DNA of 64,000 nucleotides from Pasteuria penetrans (GTDB lineage Bacteria; Bacillota; Bacilli; Thermoactinomycetales; Thermoactinomycetaceae): NCBI RefSeq assembly GCF_900538055.1, contig NZ_UZAC03000001.1, positions 1,860,001 to 1,924,000 of the forward strand, read 5' to 3'. Shown piece by piece: positions 31,372 to 41,787 of this stretch (position 1 is its first letter; each line of letters starts with the position of its first letter). The notes under the pieces were generated by a model. It saw only the letters and a program-made list of their open reading frames with translations, ran no database searches and was not told where the DNA came from. The position numbers and the translations under genes were made by a program.

Positions 31372-33417
31372 ATGCGGAGGAAGTGGTGTCTTGAAAATGT
31401 TCGTTTTTTCCGCGTGGGAGAGGAGAATGCCCGATTGGTAAATTCATCTAGTCATCCTAATTCAGGGGGGGGACGTTTCAGTGGTTCCTCTATGTCAGCT
31501 GGTTCCCATGCTAATAGACGTTCCGGTCATGTAGGTGGATCGCACGGGAGGCGGTCCGGCGGGGGGCACCCCACACGTGGAGGTGGCAGGTCACGGGGTG
31601 GTCATCGAGGACGTGCTGCGCGCGGTTATAAGAGCCACCTGGCTCATAAACAACCCCCCGTATTGCCAAAGAGACTCGTTGTATCCGGGCCCCTGACTGC
31701 GGGAAACTTTGCTAAACTTTTGCGACGGGAAGCTGCGGAGGTAATCAAGCATCTGCTTGAGGCGGGGATCATGGCTACGATCAACCAGGAAATCGATGTG
31801 GAGACTATGGCCGTCATTGCCGATAGTTTCCAGGTTGAATTGGTTCATCAGCCTGCTGTCGATGAGACGGACCTCGGGGCATTGGAGACGCCGGACGATC
31901 CTGACAGAGTGGTATCGCGACCACCTGTAGTAACCATTATGGGTCACGTGGATCATGGTAAGACTACACTACTGGACTGCATACGGCACACGAGGGTGGC
32001 TGAATTGGAATCAGGCGGTATTACACAGCATATCGGGGCCTACCAGGTAGAATTTCGCGATAAGAAAATTACCTTCCTCGATACGCCAGGTCATGCTGCT
32101 TTCACGACAATGAGGGCCCGTGGGTCCAAGGTAACTGATATTACGGTGTTGGTAGTAGCTGCTGATGATGGTGTGATGCCTCAGACAGTGGAGGCCATCA
32201 ACCACGCAAGGGCGGCCAATGTTCCCATCATTGTGGCTGTCAACAAGATTGATAAACCCGAGGCCAAACCTGATCAGATTCAACGGCAGCTGGCTGAGCA
32301 TGGTCTTGTTTCTGAGGCGTGGGGTGGGGATACGATCTTTGTTCCCGTTTCTGCTAAAAAGAAATTGGGCATCGACGAATTATTAGAGATGATTTTATTA
32401 CTCTCCGAGATGCAGGAATTGAAGGTTGATCCTGGAAAGGCGGCGAGTGGTGTTGTTATCGATGCCAAATTGGAAAGGGGCCGGGGGCCGGTAGCCACCG
32501 TTCTTGTTCAGAGTGGTACCCTGAGGATAGGGGATGGGGTTGTCGTAGGAAGTTACTTTGGCAAGATTCGCGCTATGATCAATGACTGTGGTCAACGTGT
32601 TCATTCTGCTTTGCCTTCTACACCTGTGGAAATCCTCGGTATACCGGATGTTCCCGGTGCGGGGGATCCCTTCCTTGTGTTTGCGGACGAGAAAAGGGGG
32701 CGCATTTTAGCTGCCAAACGTCTCCTGAGACAACGTGAAGCCTCCCGTTCCACCCGTTCACGGGTAACGTTGGATGATCTTTTTGAACGAATTCAGGAGG
32801 GCGAGATCAAGGAATTGGCCGTTATCATTAAGGCGGATGTAAAGGGATCGACGGAGGCTATGCAGGAGGCCCTCTCGAAATTGGTGGTAGAGGGTGTGAG
32901 TGTGCGTGTCATCCATGCGGGGGTAGGTGCGATTACAGAATCCGATATTCTGTTGGCTTCTGCTTCCAACGCCATCGTTATGGGTTTTAATGTCCGTCCA
33001 GAATCAAACGCATCCGCCATAGCAGGGCGTGAACGAGTGGATCTTCGTTTACATCGTGTGATTTATGATGCTGTCGCCGAGATTGAACAGGCGATGCGGG
33101 GTATGTTGGGGCCTGAATTTAGGGAGCAAGTTTTGGGCACCTTGTCCGTACGAAAGATCTTTCGTATTCCTAAGTTGGGTACCATAGCGGGGTCCTATGT
33201 ATTGGAAGGGAAAATTTCCCGCGGAAGCCGGGTACGGATTGTTCGTGATGGGGTTGTCGTTTATGAGGGTCATGTGGGTACCCTTCGTCGTTATAAGGAC
33301 GATGTAAAGGAGGCCTTCAAGGGGCACGAATGTGGGTTGTCAGTTGAGGGTTACCAGGACGTACAGGAGGGTGACATTATCGAGGCCTTTGTGATTGAAG
33401 AAGTACCGCGTACTTAG
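31372..33417 (+). CDS. infB: Translation initiation factor IF-2
   Basis: IF-2 is the GTPase that places initiator tRNA on the ribosome. The 681-aa frame has a short N-terminus, a Gly/Arg/Ser/His-rich linker (about 30-88), the IF2_N domain, then the G domain with GHVDHGKT (191-198), DTPGHAAF and NKID, and the complete C-terminal domains ending [14 protein letters not shown] 31372 has no good ribosome-binding site. GGAGGAAG (31376-31383) would instead serve a TTG near 31391, which is one frame off; one extra A in the AAAA run would give an N-terminus [18 protein letters not shown] that looks like a normal IF-2 start. The true start is therefore uncertain. Confidence 0.95.
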   Translation: MRRKWCLENVRFFRVGEENARLVNSSSHPNSGGGRFSGSSMSAGSHANRRSGHVGGSHGRRSGGGHPTRGGGRSRGGHRGRAARGYKSHLAHKQPPVLPKRLVVSGPLTAGNFAKLLRREAAEVIKHLLEAGIMATINQEIDVETMAVIADSFQVELVHQPAVDETDLGALETPDDPDRVVSRPPVVTIMGHVDHGKTTLLDCIRHTRVAELESGGITQHIGAYQVEFRDKKITFLDTPGHAAFTTMRARGSKVTDITVLVVAADDGVMPQTVEAINHARAANVPIIVAVNKIDKPEAKPDQIQRQLAEHGLVSEAWGGDTIFVPVSAKKKLGIDELLEMILLLSEMQELKVDPGKAASGVVIDAKLERGRGPVATVLVQSGTLRIGDGVVVGSYFGKIRAMINDCGQRVHSALPSTPVEILGIPDVPGAGDPFLVFADEKRGRILAAKRLLRQREASRSTRSRVTLDDLFERIQEGEIKELAVIIKADVKGSTEAMQEALSKLVVEGVSVRVIHAGVGAITESDILLASASNAIVMGFNVRPESNASAIAGRERVDLRLHRVIYDAVAEIEQAMRGMLGPEFREQVLGTLSVRKIFRIPKLGTIAGSYVLEGKISRGSRVRIVRDGVVVYEGHVGTLRRYKDDVKEAFKGHECGLSVEGYQDVQEGDIIEAFVIEEVPRT

Positions 33418-33444
33418 TTCGATGGGCTAGATAGGAGTGTTACA

Positions 33445-33825
33445 ATGGCGGCGCAGGTGCGTGGGCAACGCTTGGGTGAACTGATCAAAAAGGAACTGGG
33501 TCATTTGTTGCATCGTTCTGTCAAGGATCCTAGAATTGGTTTTGTAACGGTCACAGCCGTTGAAATGAGTGGTGATCTGCAGATTGCCAAGGTTTATGTG
33601 AGTGTGATGGGATCAGCAGAGAAACAGGCTGAGGCATTGGCCGGTTTGGTTAAGGCCAAGGGTTTTCTGCGTACGGAGGTAGGCCGGCGTCTTTCGGTAC
33701 GCTACACGCCGGAGCTGGAGTTTGTCCTCGATGTATCGTTGTCATACAGTGAACACATCGGAACATTGTTGGCTGATATTGAATCCACCTCCCCGTCGTC
33801 CATGGCGTCCAAAGAAGAGTCATGA
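33445..33825 (+). CDS. rbfA: 30S ribosome-binding factor RbfA
   Basis: RbfA matures the 16S rRNA 5' end in 30S subunits. The 126-aa protein shows the KH-like core: GELIKKELGHLL, VKDPRIGFVTVTAVEMSGDL, AKVYVSVMG, and the VRYTPELEFVLD block. The start ATG lies after GATAGGAGTGTTACA. Bacillus has ylxP between infB and rbfA; it is absent here. The stop overlaps the next start in ATGATG. Confidence 0.96.
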   Translation: MAAQVRGQRLGELIKKELGHLLHRSVKDPRIGFVTVTAVEMSGDLQIAKVYVSVMGSAEKQAEALAGLVKAKGFLRTEVGRRLSVRYTPELEFVLDVSLSYSEHIGTLLADIESTSPSSMASKEES

Positions 33826-34922
33826 TGATGGATTTGTTACCCTCCTCTCCGGGGCAGGGCCGGACTAAAGGGGAGAGAATTCTGTTGGATTCAGAGGCAT
33901 ATGCCCCATTGTGGGAGAAGTTGACACTATGGGCTCGGCAATGGTCTTCTGGCCCCATTTTGGTTGTTTCTCATGTTCGCCCTGATGGTGATGCGGTTGG
34001 GTCCCTATTAGCGGCAGGTTATTTGTTGCGTTGGTTGTGTTGCGATGTGGTACTTGTCAGTGCCTCGGTCCTACCCAAACGGCTTATGATGGCAATTCCG
34101 GGTACCCATTCCATTGATCATATAGATGATTTATCCCCTGATACAAAGTTTTCTGCCGCTGTTTTGGTGGACTGTGCAGACGTGGAACGTATTGGGGACT
34201 GTGCGCGTCTGTTGTCTCCCCATCCGGTTATTGTCAACATTGATCATCACCCCACCAATACCCGTTTTGGCACCTTTGATTTAGTAGATTCAACGGCGCC
34301 CTCTACCACGTTTTTGCTGGCAGAATGGTGGCGCTACCTGCGTTGTCAGCAGCGGGGTAGTGGGAGCAAGGAGTTGTGGGAACCGGATTTTTTAGCGGCT
34401 CTTTACGCGGGATTGATCACGGATACGGGAGGATTACGGTATCCCAATGCGACCCCCTCGGCATTCCGTTTGGCTGCGGAACTTCGTGAGCTGGGTGTGT
34501 CAACCGCCCGATTGTCAGAGGCTCTGTTGGATGCTGTTACGGAACCCCAGTTACGATTACTGGGTCGTGCATTGTCTACCTTTCAGCTTGCCTGTGGTGG
34601 TCGCATTGCCTGGGTACAGATCTTGCCCCTTGATCGGAAGGATTGTCGGGCCGGGGTGGATGACGTAGAGGGAATTGTTGCGAGATTGCGCAACCTGGTT
34701 GGAGTGGAATTGTCTATATTATTCCATGTAGAAATTGAAAAGAAAATACACGTCCATTTCCGTTCCCGTTCCCATGTCCATGTGGGTCAGTTGGCAGTCC
34801 GTTGGGGTGGCGGTGGACATGATCGTGCCTCAGGTTTTCAATGTACGGGTTCCCTTGAGGAGATCAGGTCAGCGGTACTGAATGCTGCACAGGATGCCCT
34901 GCAGGGGGGGGCGTGCGAATGA
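33822..34922 (+). CDS. nrnA: Oligoribonuclease/pAp phosphatase NrnA (DHH family)
   Basis: NrnA degrades nano-RNA and 3'-phosphoadenosine 5'-phosphate. The 366-aa protein has an extended N-terminus (about 40 residues), DHH motifs SHVRPDGDAVGS, VDCAD, NIDHHPTN and LITDTGG, and the DHHA1 motif WGGGGHDRASGF near residue 330. Metal ligands are all in place. It overlaps rbfA by 4 nt and truB by 10 nt, indicating coupled translation. Position between rbfA and truB matches many Bacillota. Confidence 0.94.
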   Translation: MMMDLLPSSPGQGRTKGERILLDSEAYAPLWEKLTLWARQWSSGPILVVSHVRPDGDAVGSLLAAGYLLRWLCCDVVLVSASVLPKRLMMAIPGTHSIDHIDDLSPDTKFSAAVLVDCADVERIGDCARLLSPHPVIVNIDHHPTNTRFGTFDLVDSTAPSTTFLLAEWWRYLRCQQRGSGSKELWEPDFLAALYAGLITDTGGLRYPNATPSAFRLAAELRELGVSTARLSEALLDAVTEPQLRLLGRALSTFQLACGGRIAWVQILPLDRKDCRAGVDDVEGIVARLRNLVGVELSILFHVEIEKKIHVHFRSRSHVHVGQLAVRWGGGGHDRASGFQCTGSLEEIRSAVLNAAQDALQGGACE

Positions 34923-35836
34923 GGAGGGGACGGTCCTCCGGGTACCATGGCGTTTTGTTGCTATCTAAGCCTCGGGGATGCACCTCACATGATATGGTGG
35001 CGCGAGTACGTCGTTTGCTGGGTGAGACGAGGATTGGACATACAGGTACGCTTGATCCAGATGCGGAAGGGTTGTTGGTTCTATGCGTTGGACAGGCTAC
35101 GCGGTTGGTTACCTATCTGCAGATGGGGGAAAAGGAGTATGAGAGTGTCTTTCGTTTCGGTGTGGGTACCGATACGGATGATGCCGTTGGAAAAATAGTG
35201 GATTGGCATGTCTGTCCCTATGTGAATTCTGCTGCTGTGGAGGACGTATTGTCCCACTTTCAGGGGGAGATCGAACAACAGGTACCCCATTATTCTGCTG
35301 TTCGCGTAGGTGGGAAGCGCCTGCATATGTTGGCACGACAAGGGGACAAATCAACTACCCCGCCGACTCGTAAGGTACATATTTTCTCCCTAACCCTGCA
35401 AAGATTTCATACAGGACTTTTTCCTGAGGCGCGGATGGGGATTACTTGTGGCCCAGGGACTTATATTCGTAGTCTAGCCAGGGATATGGGGGGGAAACTT
35501 GGGGTTCCGGCCCATGTTTCCTTCCTTCGTCGTACGCGGAGTGGCTGGTTTTCTCTGGCGGATGCTCATACCCTGCATACACTGGAAAGGGTATCTGCTG
35601 AGGGGAATTGGGCGGAAATTATTTTTCCCTTGGGTCAGGTATTGACTTTTTTTCCTAGTGTGAAAATTGCCTCGGAAGATAAAGCTAGGCTTCTGGCGGG
35701 GTGGCCACTAGTTTGGGAGGGGGATCTGTTGGCGACTCCAGTACGCGTATATACGGAGGATGGCGATTTCTGTGCTTTGTATCGAGCAGGTGCTGATGGT
35801 TTTGCTTTGCCGGAGAAGGTTTTTGCGTCATGCTGA
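34913..35836 (+). CDS. truB: tRNA pseudouridine-55 synthase TruB
   Basis: TruB makes pseudouridine 55 in the tRNA T loop. The 307-aa protein has LLLSKPRGCTSHDMV, the catalytic Asp in GHTGTLDPDAEGLL (about 42-55), YESVFRFGVGTDTDDAVG, QQVPHYSAVRVGGKR and CGPGTYIRSLARDMG. The start is GTG 34913 or ATG 34919, both overlapping the end of nrnA. The C-terminal PUA-like part is present. Length is normal. Confidence 0.95.
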   Translation: MRMRRGRSSGYHGVLLLSKPRGCTSHDMVARVRRLLGETRIGHTGTLDPDAEGLLVLCVGQATRLVTYLQMGEKEYESVFRFGVGTDTDDAVGKIVDWHVCPYVNSAAVEDVLSHFQGEIEQQVPHYSAVRVGGKRLHMLARQGDKSTTPPTRKVHIFSLTLQRFHTGLFPEARMGITCGPGTYIRSLARDMGGKLGVPAHVSFLRRTRSGWFSLADAHTLHTLERVSAEGNWAEIIFPLGQVLTFFPSVKIASEDKARLLAGWPLVWEGDLLATPVRVYTEDGDFCALYRAGADGFALPEKVFASC

Positions 35837-36849
35837 GTCATTGGTCCTATCCCGTAGAGGAACAAAGGATAGAAGGCCTGCCACCCATGAGTTTGGCACT
35901 CGGGACGTTCGATGGTGTTCATCGTGGGCATGTGGGTGTTCTTCAGGCTTCCGTTGCCTTAAGTCATCGTTTCCCAGGTTCCCTTCCTGTTGCCTTGACC
36001 TTTGAGCCCCCACCTTGGTCCATTTTACAATCAGGGAGGGATCCCCATTTTTTGACCCCCCTGCCGGAAAAAGTTCATCGGCTGCTGGACCACGGAGTGA
36101 ACCGTGTGTATGCCTTCCGTTTTGATCGATTTCTTGCTTCCTTGGAACCTAAGGATTTCATCCGGGATGTTCTCTTGCGTTTTCCCCTGACTGGGGTTGC
36201 GGTAGGTTTTAATTTTAGTTTTGGTCGAAAACGATCGGGTGGGGTAGGGGATCTGGTGAAGGGATTGGCGGGGAAGGTACCTGTAACTATAGTGCCCCCT
36301 GTTTGTCAACAGGGTTATGTTACGAGCAGCACGCGACTTCGTTGTTTGTTATCCCAGGGGAGGGTGGCTGCGGCGAGACGATTGCTAGGGCGTTTCTATG
36401 TCCTGGAGGGTCTCGTTGTGCGTGGGGAGCAACGTGGTCGTTTGTTGGGTTTTCCCACTGCTAATTTGGAGATGGAACTGCCCTTTCAATGGCCAGCCCA
36501 TGGGGTTTATGCTGTTCTTGTTGGTTATAGGGGGGGGCGCTGGCCCGGGGTGCTGCACTGTGGTCCACAACCGACATTTTCTGGTTCGCAGAGGCGTTTG
36601 GAGGTTCACATAGTAGGGTTTTCCGGTAATTTATACGGTGAGAGACTACGGGTGGAATTCGTTGGCTTTTTACGGCCTATTCATACCTTTCCTTCATCAA
36701 GTGATTTGATGCAGCAAATTGAAGAGGATATACGGTGTACCAGGTCGATTTTGGGTCGTTTCCCTGGTTTGCATCTGCCGACGGAGTATCGTACAATGGC
36801 TGCAGCGTGTGATGATCGGCGTGCGGGGCATCGGAAGAATCAGCGATGA
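35830..36849 (+). CDS. ribF: Bifunctional riboflavin kinase/FAD synthetase
   Basis: RibF converts riboflavin to FMN and FAD. The N-terminal adenylyltransferase domain has LALGTFDGVHRGHVGV (22-37), VGFNFSFGRKRSG and a TSSTRLR motif; the C-terminal kinase domain has GRLLGFPTANLE and the C-terminal GVYAVLV-to-EFVGFLRP core. At 339 aa it is slightly longer than average owing to a polar tail (DDRRAGHRKNQR). The start overlaps the truB stop by 7 nt. No FMN riboswitch is seen, as expected inside an operon. Confidence 0.95.
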   Translation: MLSHWSYPVEEQRIEGLPPMSLALGTFDGVHRGHVGVLQASVALSHRFPGSLPVALTFEPPPWSILQSGRDPHFLTPLPEKVHRLLDHGVNRVYAFRFDRFLASLEPKDFIRDVLLRFPLTGVAVGFNFSFGRKRSGGVGDLVKGLAGKVPVTIVPPVCQQGYVTSSTRLRCLLSQGRVAAARRLLGRFYVLEGLVVRGEQRGRLLGFPTANLEMELPFQWPAHGVYAVLVGYRGGRWPGVLHCGPQPTFSGSQRRLEVHIVGFSGNLYGERLRVEFVGFLRPIHTFPSSSDLMQQIEEDIRCTRSILGRFPGLHLPTEYRTMAAACDDRRAGHRKNQR

Positions 36850-36930
36850 TCGTGGTTCTTGCCGGGGGTAGTATAGTGGTGGGGACACGTTTTTTTAGGG
36901 ATAATATTTGGGAAGGGTGGTTAGAGATCT

Positions 36931-37200
36931 ATGGTTATTGCGAGCGCTGACAAAAAGGAAATCATTGAGAGGCATCGTATCCACGGTACGGATACTGGGT
37001 CGCCAGAGGTCCAGGTGGCTATTTTGACGTCCTCTATCAACGGACTGAACGAGCATCTTCGGATCCATAAAAAGGATCATCACTCGCGGAGGGGGCTTTT
37101 GAAACAGGTGGGACAGAGGCGGCGCCTGCTGAATTATCTTAAGAAAGTGGATCGTTCGCGTTATATAGAGACCATTCAAAAGCTTGGTTTGCGCCGATAA
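36931..37200 (+). CDS. rpsO: Ribosomal protein S15
   Basis: The 89-aa sequence is a full S15: [35 protein letters not shown] (in two parts, about 23-57) and the C-terminal LGLRR. It binds the central domain of 16S rRNA. The start ATG 36931 follows GGTTAGAGATCT; a GGGAAGGGTGG purine stretch lies about 10 nt further upstream. An 80-nt gap after ribF could hold its own promoter or an autoregulatory RNA site. pnp follows, as in most bacteria. Confidence 0.97.
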   Translation: MVIASADKKEIIERHRIHGTDTGSPEVQVAILTSSINGLNEHLRIHKKDHHSRRGLLKQVGQRRRLLNYLKKVDRSRYIETIQKLGLRR

Positions 37201-37265
37201 GGGGGGCGGGATAATAGGGTTTTGCGCCCTGTTTGTTGTCAGTGGGCTTAGGGGAGGAAGGAATC

Positions 37266-39446
37266 GTGGAAAAGGCAGCGCCTGAAGTCTATGAAACCCA
37301 GTGGGGGGGGCGTCCCCTCCGAGTGGAGTTAGGTACCTTTGCGGGTTCCGCCAACGGGTCCGCATTGATTCGCTATGGTGAGACTGTGGTATTAGCTACA
37401 GCTGTAGCCTCTGCATTGCCCAGGGATGCAGATTTTTTTCCTTTGACTACTAATTATGAGGAACGTTTGTATGCTGTAGGTAAAATTCCGGGTGGTTTTA
37501 TCAAGAGGGAGGGGCGTCCCAGTGAGAAGGCTACGCTGGCGAGTCGTTTGATCGATCGTCCATTGCGGCCGCTCTTCTTTGAAAGTTTTCGTCATGAAGT
37601 ACAGGTGGTTACTATGGTTTTGTCTGTGGATCAAGATTGTTCATCCGAAATGTCTGCCCTATTTGGGGCCTCCATGGCGCTTTCCTTGTCGGATATTCCC
37701 TTCATGGGTCCCTTGGCTGGGGTTATTGTTGGTCGCGTTGGGGGTAAGTTTGTGATCAATCCTACGGTGGGTCAGATGGAGGATAGTGACCTACAGGTGG
37801 TATTGGCAGGTACAGCGCGTGGTGTCAACATGGTGGAAGCGGCGGCCCAAGAGGTACCAGAGGAAGTGGTGCTGGAGGCGATTGATTTTGGCTATGAGGT
37901 AATTAAGGAATTGGTCTCCTTTCAGGAGGAAATTGTAGGCGTTGTGGGCCTGAAAAAGATGGATTTTCAGCCCAGGGTGCTGGATGGGGTACTTTTGCAG
38001 CAGGTACGTGACTTGGTATCGCAAGATCTACTGGGAGCGATCCGGACGGTGGAGAGGCGTAAGCGGCATGCCCGTATGGAGCAAATTCGCGTCACAATGA
38101 AGGAGTACTTTGAATCCGAATGGGGCGGGGAAGTTCTTCGAGAACGTTGGGATGAACTTGTTGCTGCGAAAGAGGAAATCATCAAGGAAGCTGTACGGCG
38201 TATGATAGTGGAGGAAGGTAAGAGGCCAGATGGGAGGGATCTGGATGCTGTGCGTCCCCTTCAAAGTTCCGTTGGAATTTTACCTCGTACCCACGGTTCA
38301 GGCACCTTCCGTCGCGGTCAAACCCAGGTAATGAGCGTATGTACCTTAGGTGCCCTGCGGGATGTGCAGATTTTGGATGGGCTCGACCTAGAGGAATCAA
38401 AGCGCTTTATGCATCATTACAATTTCCCTCCCTTTAGTGTGGGTGAGGCACGGTCGTTACGTGCACCAGGAAGGCGCGAGATCGGACACGGTGCTTTGGT
38501 TGAGAAGGCGTTAGAGCCGGTTGTTCCTTCAGAGGAGGATTTTCCTTATACCATCCGTGTCGTTTCCGAGGTTCTGGAATCGAATGGTTCCTCTTCCCAG
38601 GCGAGCGTTTGTGCTGCTAGTTTAGCGCTCATGAATGGGGGTGTACCCATCCGGTCCCACGTTGCGGGTGTTGCGATGGGTCTGGTTAAGGAAGGGGATG
38701 TCGTTCGTGTGCTTACGGATATCCAAGGTCTGGAAGATCATACGGGGGATATGGACTTTAAGGTAGCGGGGACGCGTGTGGGAATTACAGCGTTACAGAT
38801 GGATATTAAGATTGCTGGGATTGATAGCGGGATCCTTCGAGAGTCTCTGCAACAGGCTAAGGAAGCACGGATTCATATTTTAGATAGTATGGAGAAGGTA
38901 ATTTTTGAGCCCAATCAGAAGCTCTCTCCCTATGCGCCTAAGATTTTGACGTTACGTATTCACCCGGATAAAATTCGTGATGTGATTGGTCCCAGTGGTA
39001 GGATTATTCATAGGATCATTGAGGAGACAGGTGTTAAGATTGATATTGAGCAGGATGGTAGGGTTTTCATTGCTTCACCCGATCCCCATAAGAATGAGCG
39101 TGCCCGTAAGATTATTGAGGATCTCGTTCGCGATGTGGAAATCGGTAGGATTTACACCGGAATTGTCAAGAGGGTTGAAAAGTATGGAGTTTTTGTGGAG
39201 ATTTTCCCTGGGAAAGAGGGTTTGGTGCATACATCGCAGTTGGATGTGAAGCGTGTAGATAAGGTAAGTGATCTAGTTTCTGTAGGCGATGAGTTCATGG
39301 TTAAGGTTACAGGGGTGGACGAGCAAGGTCGGATTAATCTGTCGAGGAAGGCAGTTTTGGAAACGGGAAAGGGACCCTCCTCTCCTTCCAAGGGAGGGAT
39401 TCGCAAGAGATCGGGGGATAGCGGTCGGCGGAAGGCTCCATTGTGA
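37266..39446 (+). CDS. pnp: Polyribonucleotide nucleotidyltransferase (PNPase)
   Basis: PNPase degrades RNA phosphorolytically from the 3' end. The 726-aa product carries two RNase PH domains (first around [20 protein letters not shown] and the second around [14 protein letters not shown]), the helical domain between them, a KH domain with [12 protein letters not shown] and an S1 domain ([21 protein letters not shown], in two parts). GTG 37266, preceded by GGAGGAAGG, is the best start; TTG 37233 would add eleven residues. It closes the operon before two terminators. Confidence 0.97.
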   Translation: MEKAAPEVYETQWGGRPLRVELGTFAGSANGSALIRYGETVVLATAVASALPRDADFFPLTTNYEERLYAVGKIPGGFIKREGRPSEKATLASRLIDRPLRPLFFESFRHEVQVVTMVLSVDQDCSSEMSALFGASMALSLSDIPFMGPLAGVIVGRVGGKFVINPTVGQMEDSDLQVVLAGTARGVNMVEAAAQEVPEEVVLEAIDFGYEVIKELVSFQEEIVGVVGLKKMDFQPRVLDGVLLQQVRDLVSQDLLGAIRTVERRKRHARMEQIRVTMKEYFESEWGGEVLRERWDELVAAKEEIIKEAVRRMIVEEGKRPDGRDLDAVRPLQSSVGILPRTHGSGTFRRGQTQVMSVCTLGALRDVQILDGLDLEESKRFMHHYNFPPFSVGEARSLRAPGRREIGHGALVEKALEPVVPSEEDFPYTIRVVSEVLESNGSSSQASVCAASLALMNGGVPIRSHVAGVAMGLVKEGDVVRVLTDIQGLEDHTGDMDFKVAGTRVGITALQMDIKIAGIDSGILRESLQQAKEARIHILDSMEKVIFEPNQKLSPYAPKILTLRIHPDKIRDVIGPSGRIIHRIIEETGVKIDIEQDGRVFIASPDPHKNERARKIIEDLVRDVEIGRIYTGIVKRVEKYGVFVEIFPGKEGLVHTSQLDVKRVDKVSDLVSVGDEFMVKVTGVDEQGRINLSRKAVLETGKGPSSPSKGGIRKRSGDSGRRKAPL

Positions 39447-39516
39447 GGGTTAGTCCTTTTTGTTTTGACAAAAATATTTGGTTTGAATTCATAAGGGTAT
39501 ACCTAAGTAAAACGGG

Positions 39517-39547
39517 AAAGGGAGACCAGGTATGATCTACCCTTTTT
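39517..39547 (+). terminator. First terminator after pnp
   Basis: AAAGGG-AGA (39517-39525) pairs with TCT-A-CCCTTT, with one bulged A, followed by a long T run (39543-39549). Confidence 0.7.
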
Positions 39548-39597
39548 TTCGTCGTGGGGAAAGTAGATGGATAGTCTGCAAATGGATGATGGTAGGA

Positions 39598-39634
39598 AAT
39601 CCCCTGGGATGAGTTCGATTCCCAGGGGATTTTT
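39598..39634 (+). terminator. Second terminator after pnp
   Basis: AAATCCCCTGGGA (39598-39610) pairs with TCCCAGGGGATTT (39619-39631) and is followed by further T residues. Strong perfect stem. Confidence 0.85.
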
Positions 39635-39866
39635 GTATTGTGTTTTTGGCAGAGATGGGAGGAGATCTATCCTTTTGGAGGTAGGAGTTTGTTTCAGTCC
39701 TTATAGTTATTTTCTGATTTGTGTGTTCTTTTGTATAATTACAAAGGGTAGTGGAAAATCCTTTTTTTTTGGGTTATAGTTCAATGAGTGGATGCTATAT
39801 CTATCGTCAATGTATTGTAATCGTTTTTAACTTACCAGTTATTTAACAAACGAGGTGAGGGCAGGT

Positions 39867-40841
39867 ATGGAAAAAACGACGAGAGGTAGGGTGGCTGTTG
39901 CCAGCCCGTCACCAGAGATTGCGGTACCCGAAAATGGGGTAGAGGAAATTATCCATTTCAAAGATACTTATGAACAGAGGGAAAAGGAACTAGGAATTAT
40001 CAATCAAAAGGATATAAGGGAGTATAGGAGACAAAGGGAGATTCTTGAGAAGAAGGATCCCGATAATGTTGTGAATGTTATCGGGAATATTCTGGGATCC
40101 GAGGATCGGGATCATTGGGATGGTTTGACCATACAGTCAGTTTTTTTCGAAAGGTTCGGTTCTCTTAGTGAGGGATTTTTGAAGGTAGTAGGATTTGAAT
40201 CCAGTAATGAAAGAAGCGAATCTTTAGGGAGAAATGCATTCTCTGTATTCTTATGTGTGTACCTCGGTTCTGTTTCCTATCGGGCAACTGCTGCAATTTG
40301 GGGTCATGAAGAAAAATTCAGAAAAATTCATAGGGAATGGTGGTCGAATCCGGATTTCTACAGGGAAGGTGCTAGGTTTCTCGTAACTGAATTGCGTAAA
40401 AGAGGTCTTGTGGTTCCGAGGGATCGTATTAGGGCCCTCCAGTATTTCAAGCGAATCCCCCCTAAAGAGACGAGGTTTCCAAACTATAGAAGAAGGGAAT
40501 TACTGACAGCAGAAATTCTTAGGGAAACGTTTCCTAAACAACTGAAGGGTCTCCTTGTTCTGCCTTCGGACCGAAAGGAGGGCAGCCCTGTGGGTCGTCC
40601 CCGAGGAACCAATGTTTATCTAATTTTGGAGATTATCTATCATGTAATAACACGTGGGCCAAAACTCAGAGAACGGGATGTGAAGTGGGAGTGTGACACG
40701 CGAAGGATCGTAGGGGCGAGAACGGTTGCCCCTAAAACTATATACAAGTACCTCTACTATTGGCGTATAAGCGGTGTTCTTCCCGAGATCATTACGACAC
40801 TTCTGACGATCATACAGCAAGGGGAAAGAGAGTGGGTGTAA
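39867..40841 (+). CDS. Unrecognised protein, 324 aa, transposase-like C-terminus
   Basis: ATG 39867 follows GAGGTGAGG by 6 nt, an excellent ribosome-binding site. The N-terminal third is very charged (QREKELGIINQKDIREYRRQ). The middle is helical and contains WGHEEKFRKIHREWW. The last 75 residues, GRPRGTNVYLILEIIYHVIT ... TIYKYLYYWRISGVLPEII, resemble the N-terminal helix-turn-helix region of IS5-family transposases (DUF4096-like), placed here at the C-terminus and without a DDE catalytic domain. That likeness is tentative. Its 3' end is duplicated at 42484-42594 as part of a tandem duplication. It converges with the PPxY secreted-protein remnant. Confidence 0.75.
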   Translation: MEKTTRGRVAVASPSPEIAVPENGVEEIIHFKDTYEQREKELGIINQKDIREYRRQREILEKKDPDNVVNVIGNILGSEDRDHWDGLTIQSVFFERFGSLSEGFLKVVGFESSNERSESLGRNAFSVFLCVYLGSVSYRATAAIWGHEEKFRKIHREWWSNPDFYREGARFLVTELRKRGLVVPRDRIRALQYFKRIPPKETRFPNYRRRELLTAEILRETFPKQLKGLLVLPSDRKEGSPVGRPRGTNVYLILEIIYHVITRGPKLRERDVKWECDTRRIVGARTVAPKTIYKYLYYWRISGVLPEIITTLLTIIQQGEREWV

Positions 40842-41057
40842 TTCATATGGATTGAACCGAGCCCTGAACCACCGTCTACCAAGGAATTTTATTTCTTTTG
40901 TAGGTCGCGGTGTTAGGATTGATATCCTCAGTGGTAGTTCTCTCCAATATCCCATTACAGGCCTCCCCTATGCCCCATTTCCGTATCACTCTTTACCCGA
41001 GGGATGGGCACTACCCCTTACCGAATTTATCCCCCACTCTTTGAACTTGAAGGGGTA

Positions 41058-41731
41058 TCATGTGGGGGGGACTGCGGCAGTATACGGGGGCGGGGCTGTG
41101 TTGTCTACACGCGGCGGTTGTCGATCATAGTAGCGTGCCCCAGCAGTATACGACGGCGGTTGTCGGTGTGGGTCATAGGATACCGACCTGTAAGATGGTG
41201 GGGAAGTAGGTGCCCATTGCGGCCCCCCTGCGAAGGGGAATCGTGTTTCCCTTCCTGATATGCTGGTGTAGGTTCTGGTGTCTGATGGTAGTCCGTCCCA
41301 ATATCTTGCCAAAGCCTCAGGATGCCTCATTGCCGTACTAACTGGGAGATAGGAAAAGAGACCACCCCTTATCGAATTACTTAACTCATGGCTATATTTT
41401 GCCATCCCTTGATCACGATTCCTGATACTATTCCGGATAATAATTTGGAGCTTGTGATATAATTCCCACCCTTGATATGCTCTTTCCAGTTCAGAGAGGT
41501 TTCTTCGCGGGGGGGCTCCTCCCCGTCGGGGAATAATCTCCAATGGAGGAGGGCCTCCTTCTTTTCATCCTCACTGCTAGGGGAGGGAGTGTTTCTACTG
41601 TGGCTGTGTAGGGTGTTCTCACTGTGGCTGCGTGGAATCATCTGGGCTGAAGCGGAATTCTGTATTCCGATCCCCAGGCCTAGGATTACTGTAGAACATA
41701 ATACCAATGGGATATTTTTATGAATAAACAT
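41058..41731 (-). pseudogene. Secreted PPxY-motif protein, copy 1, frame disrupted
   Basis: Read from 41731 downward, the gene starts with a signal peptide (NIPLVLCSTVILGLGIGI, cleavage after ASA) and a Ser/His/Asn-rich linker. The frame is lost in a run of seven C residues (G at 41509-41515 on the plus strand). One more C would join it to the second frame, which continues RNLSELERAYQGW, a FSYLPVSTAMRHPEALARYW core and a proline-rich tail with PPSYRS, PPSYTA and PPPYTA. The rejoined product would be about 224 residues. The same architecture occurs in copy 2. Phase variation at the C tract, transcriptional slippage, real decay or a sequence error are all possible. Function unknown; export is clear. 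Confidence 0.7.
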
Positions 41732-41787
41732 ATAATGAATCCAATTATTTATTTTTAAAATTTAGTAAAATTATTTTAATAATAATT

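Noticed and set aside
39611-39619. GTTCGATTC resembling a tRNA T loop
   Set aside because: It is the loop of the second pnp terminator; no acceptor or anticodon arms can be formed. No tRNA gene was recognised in the window.
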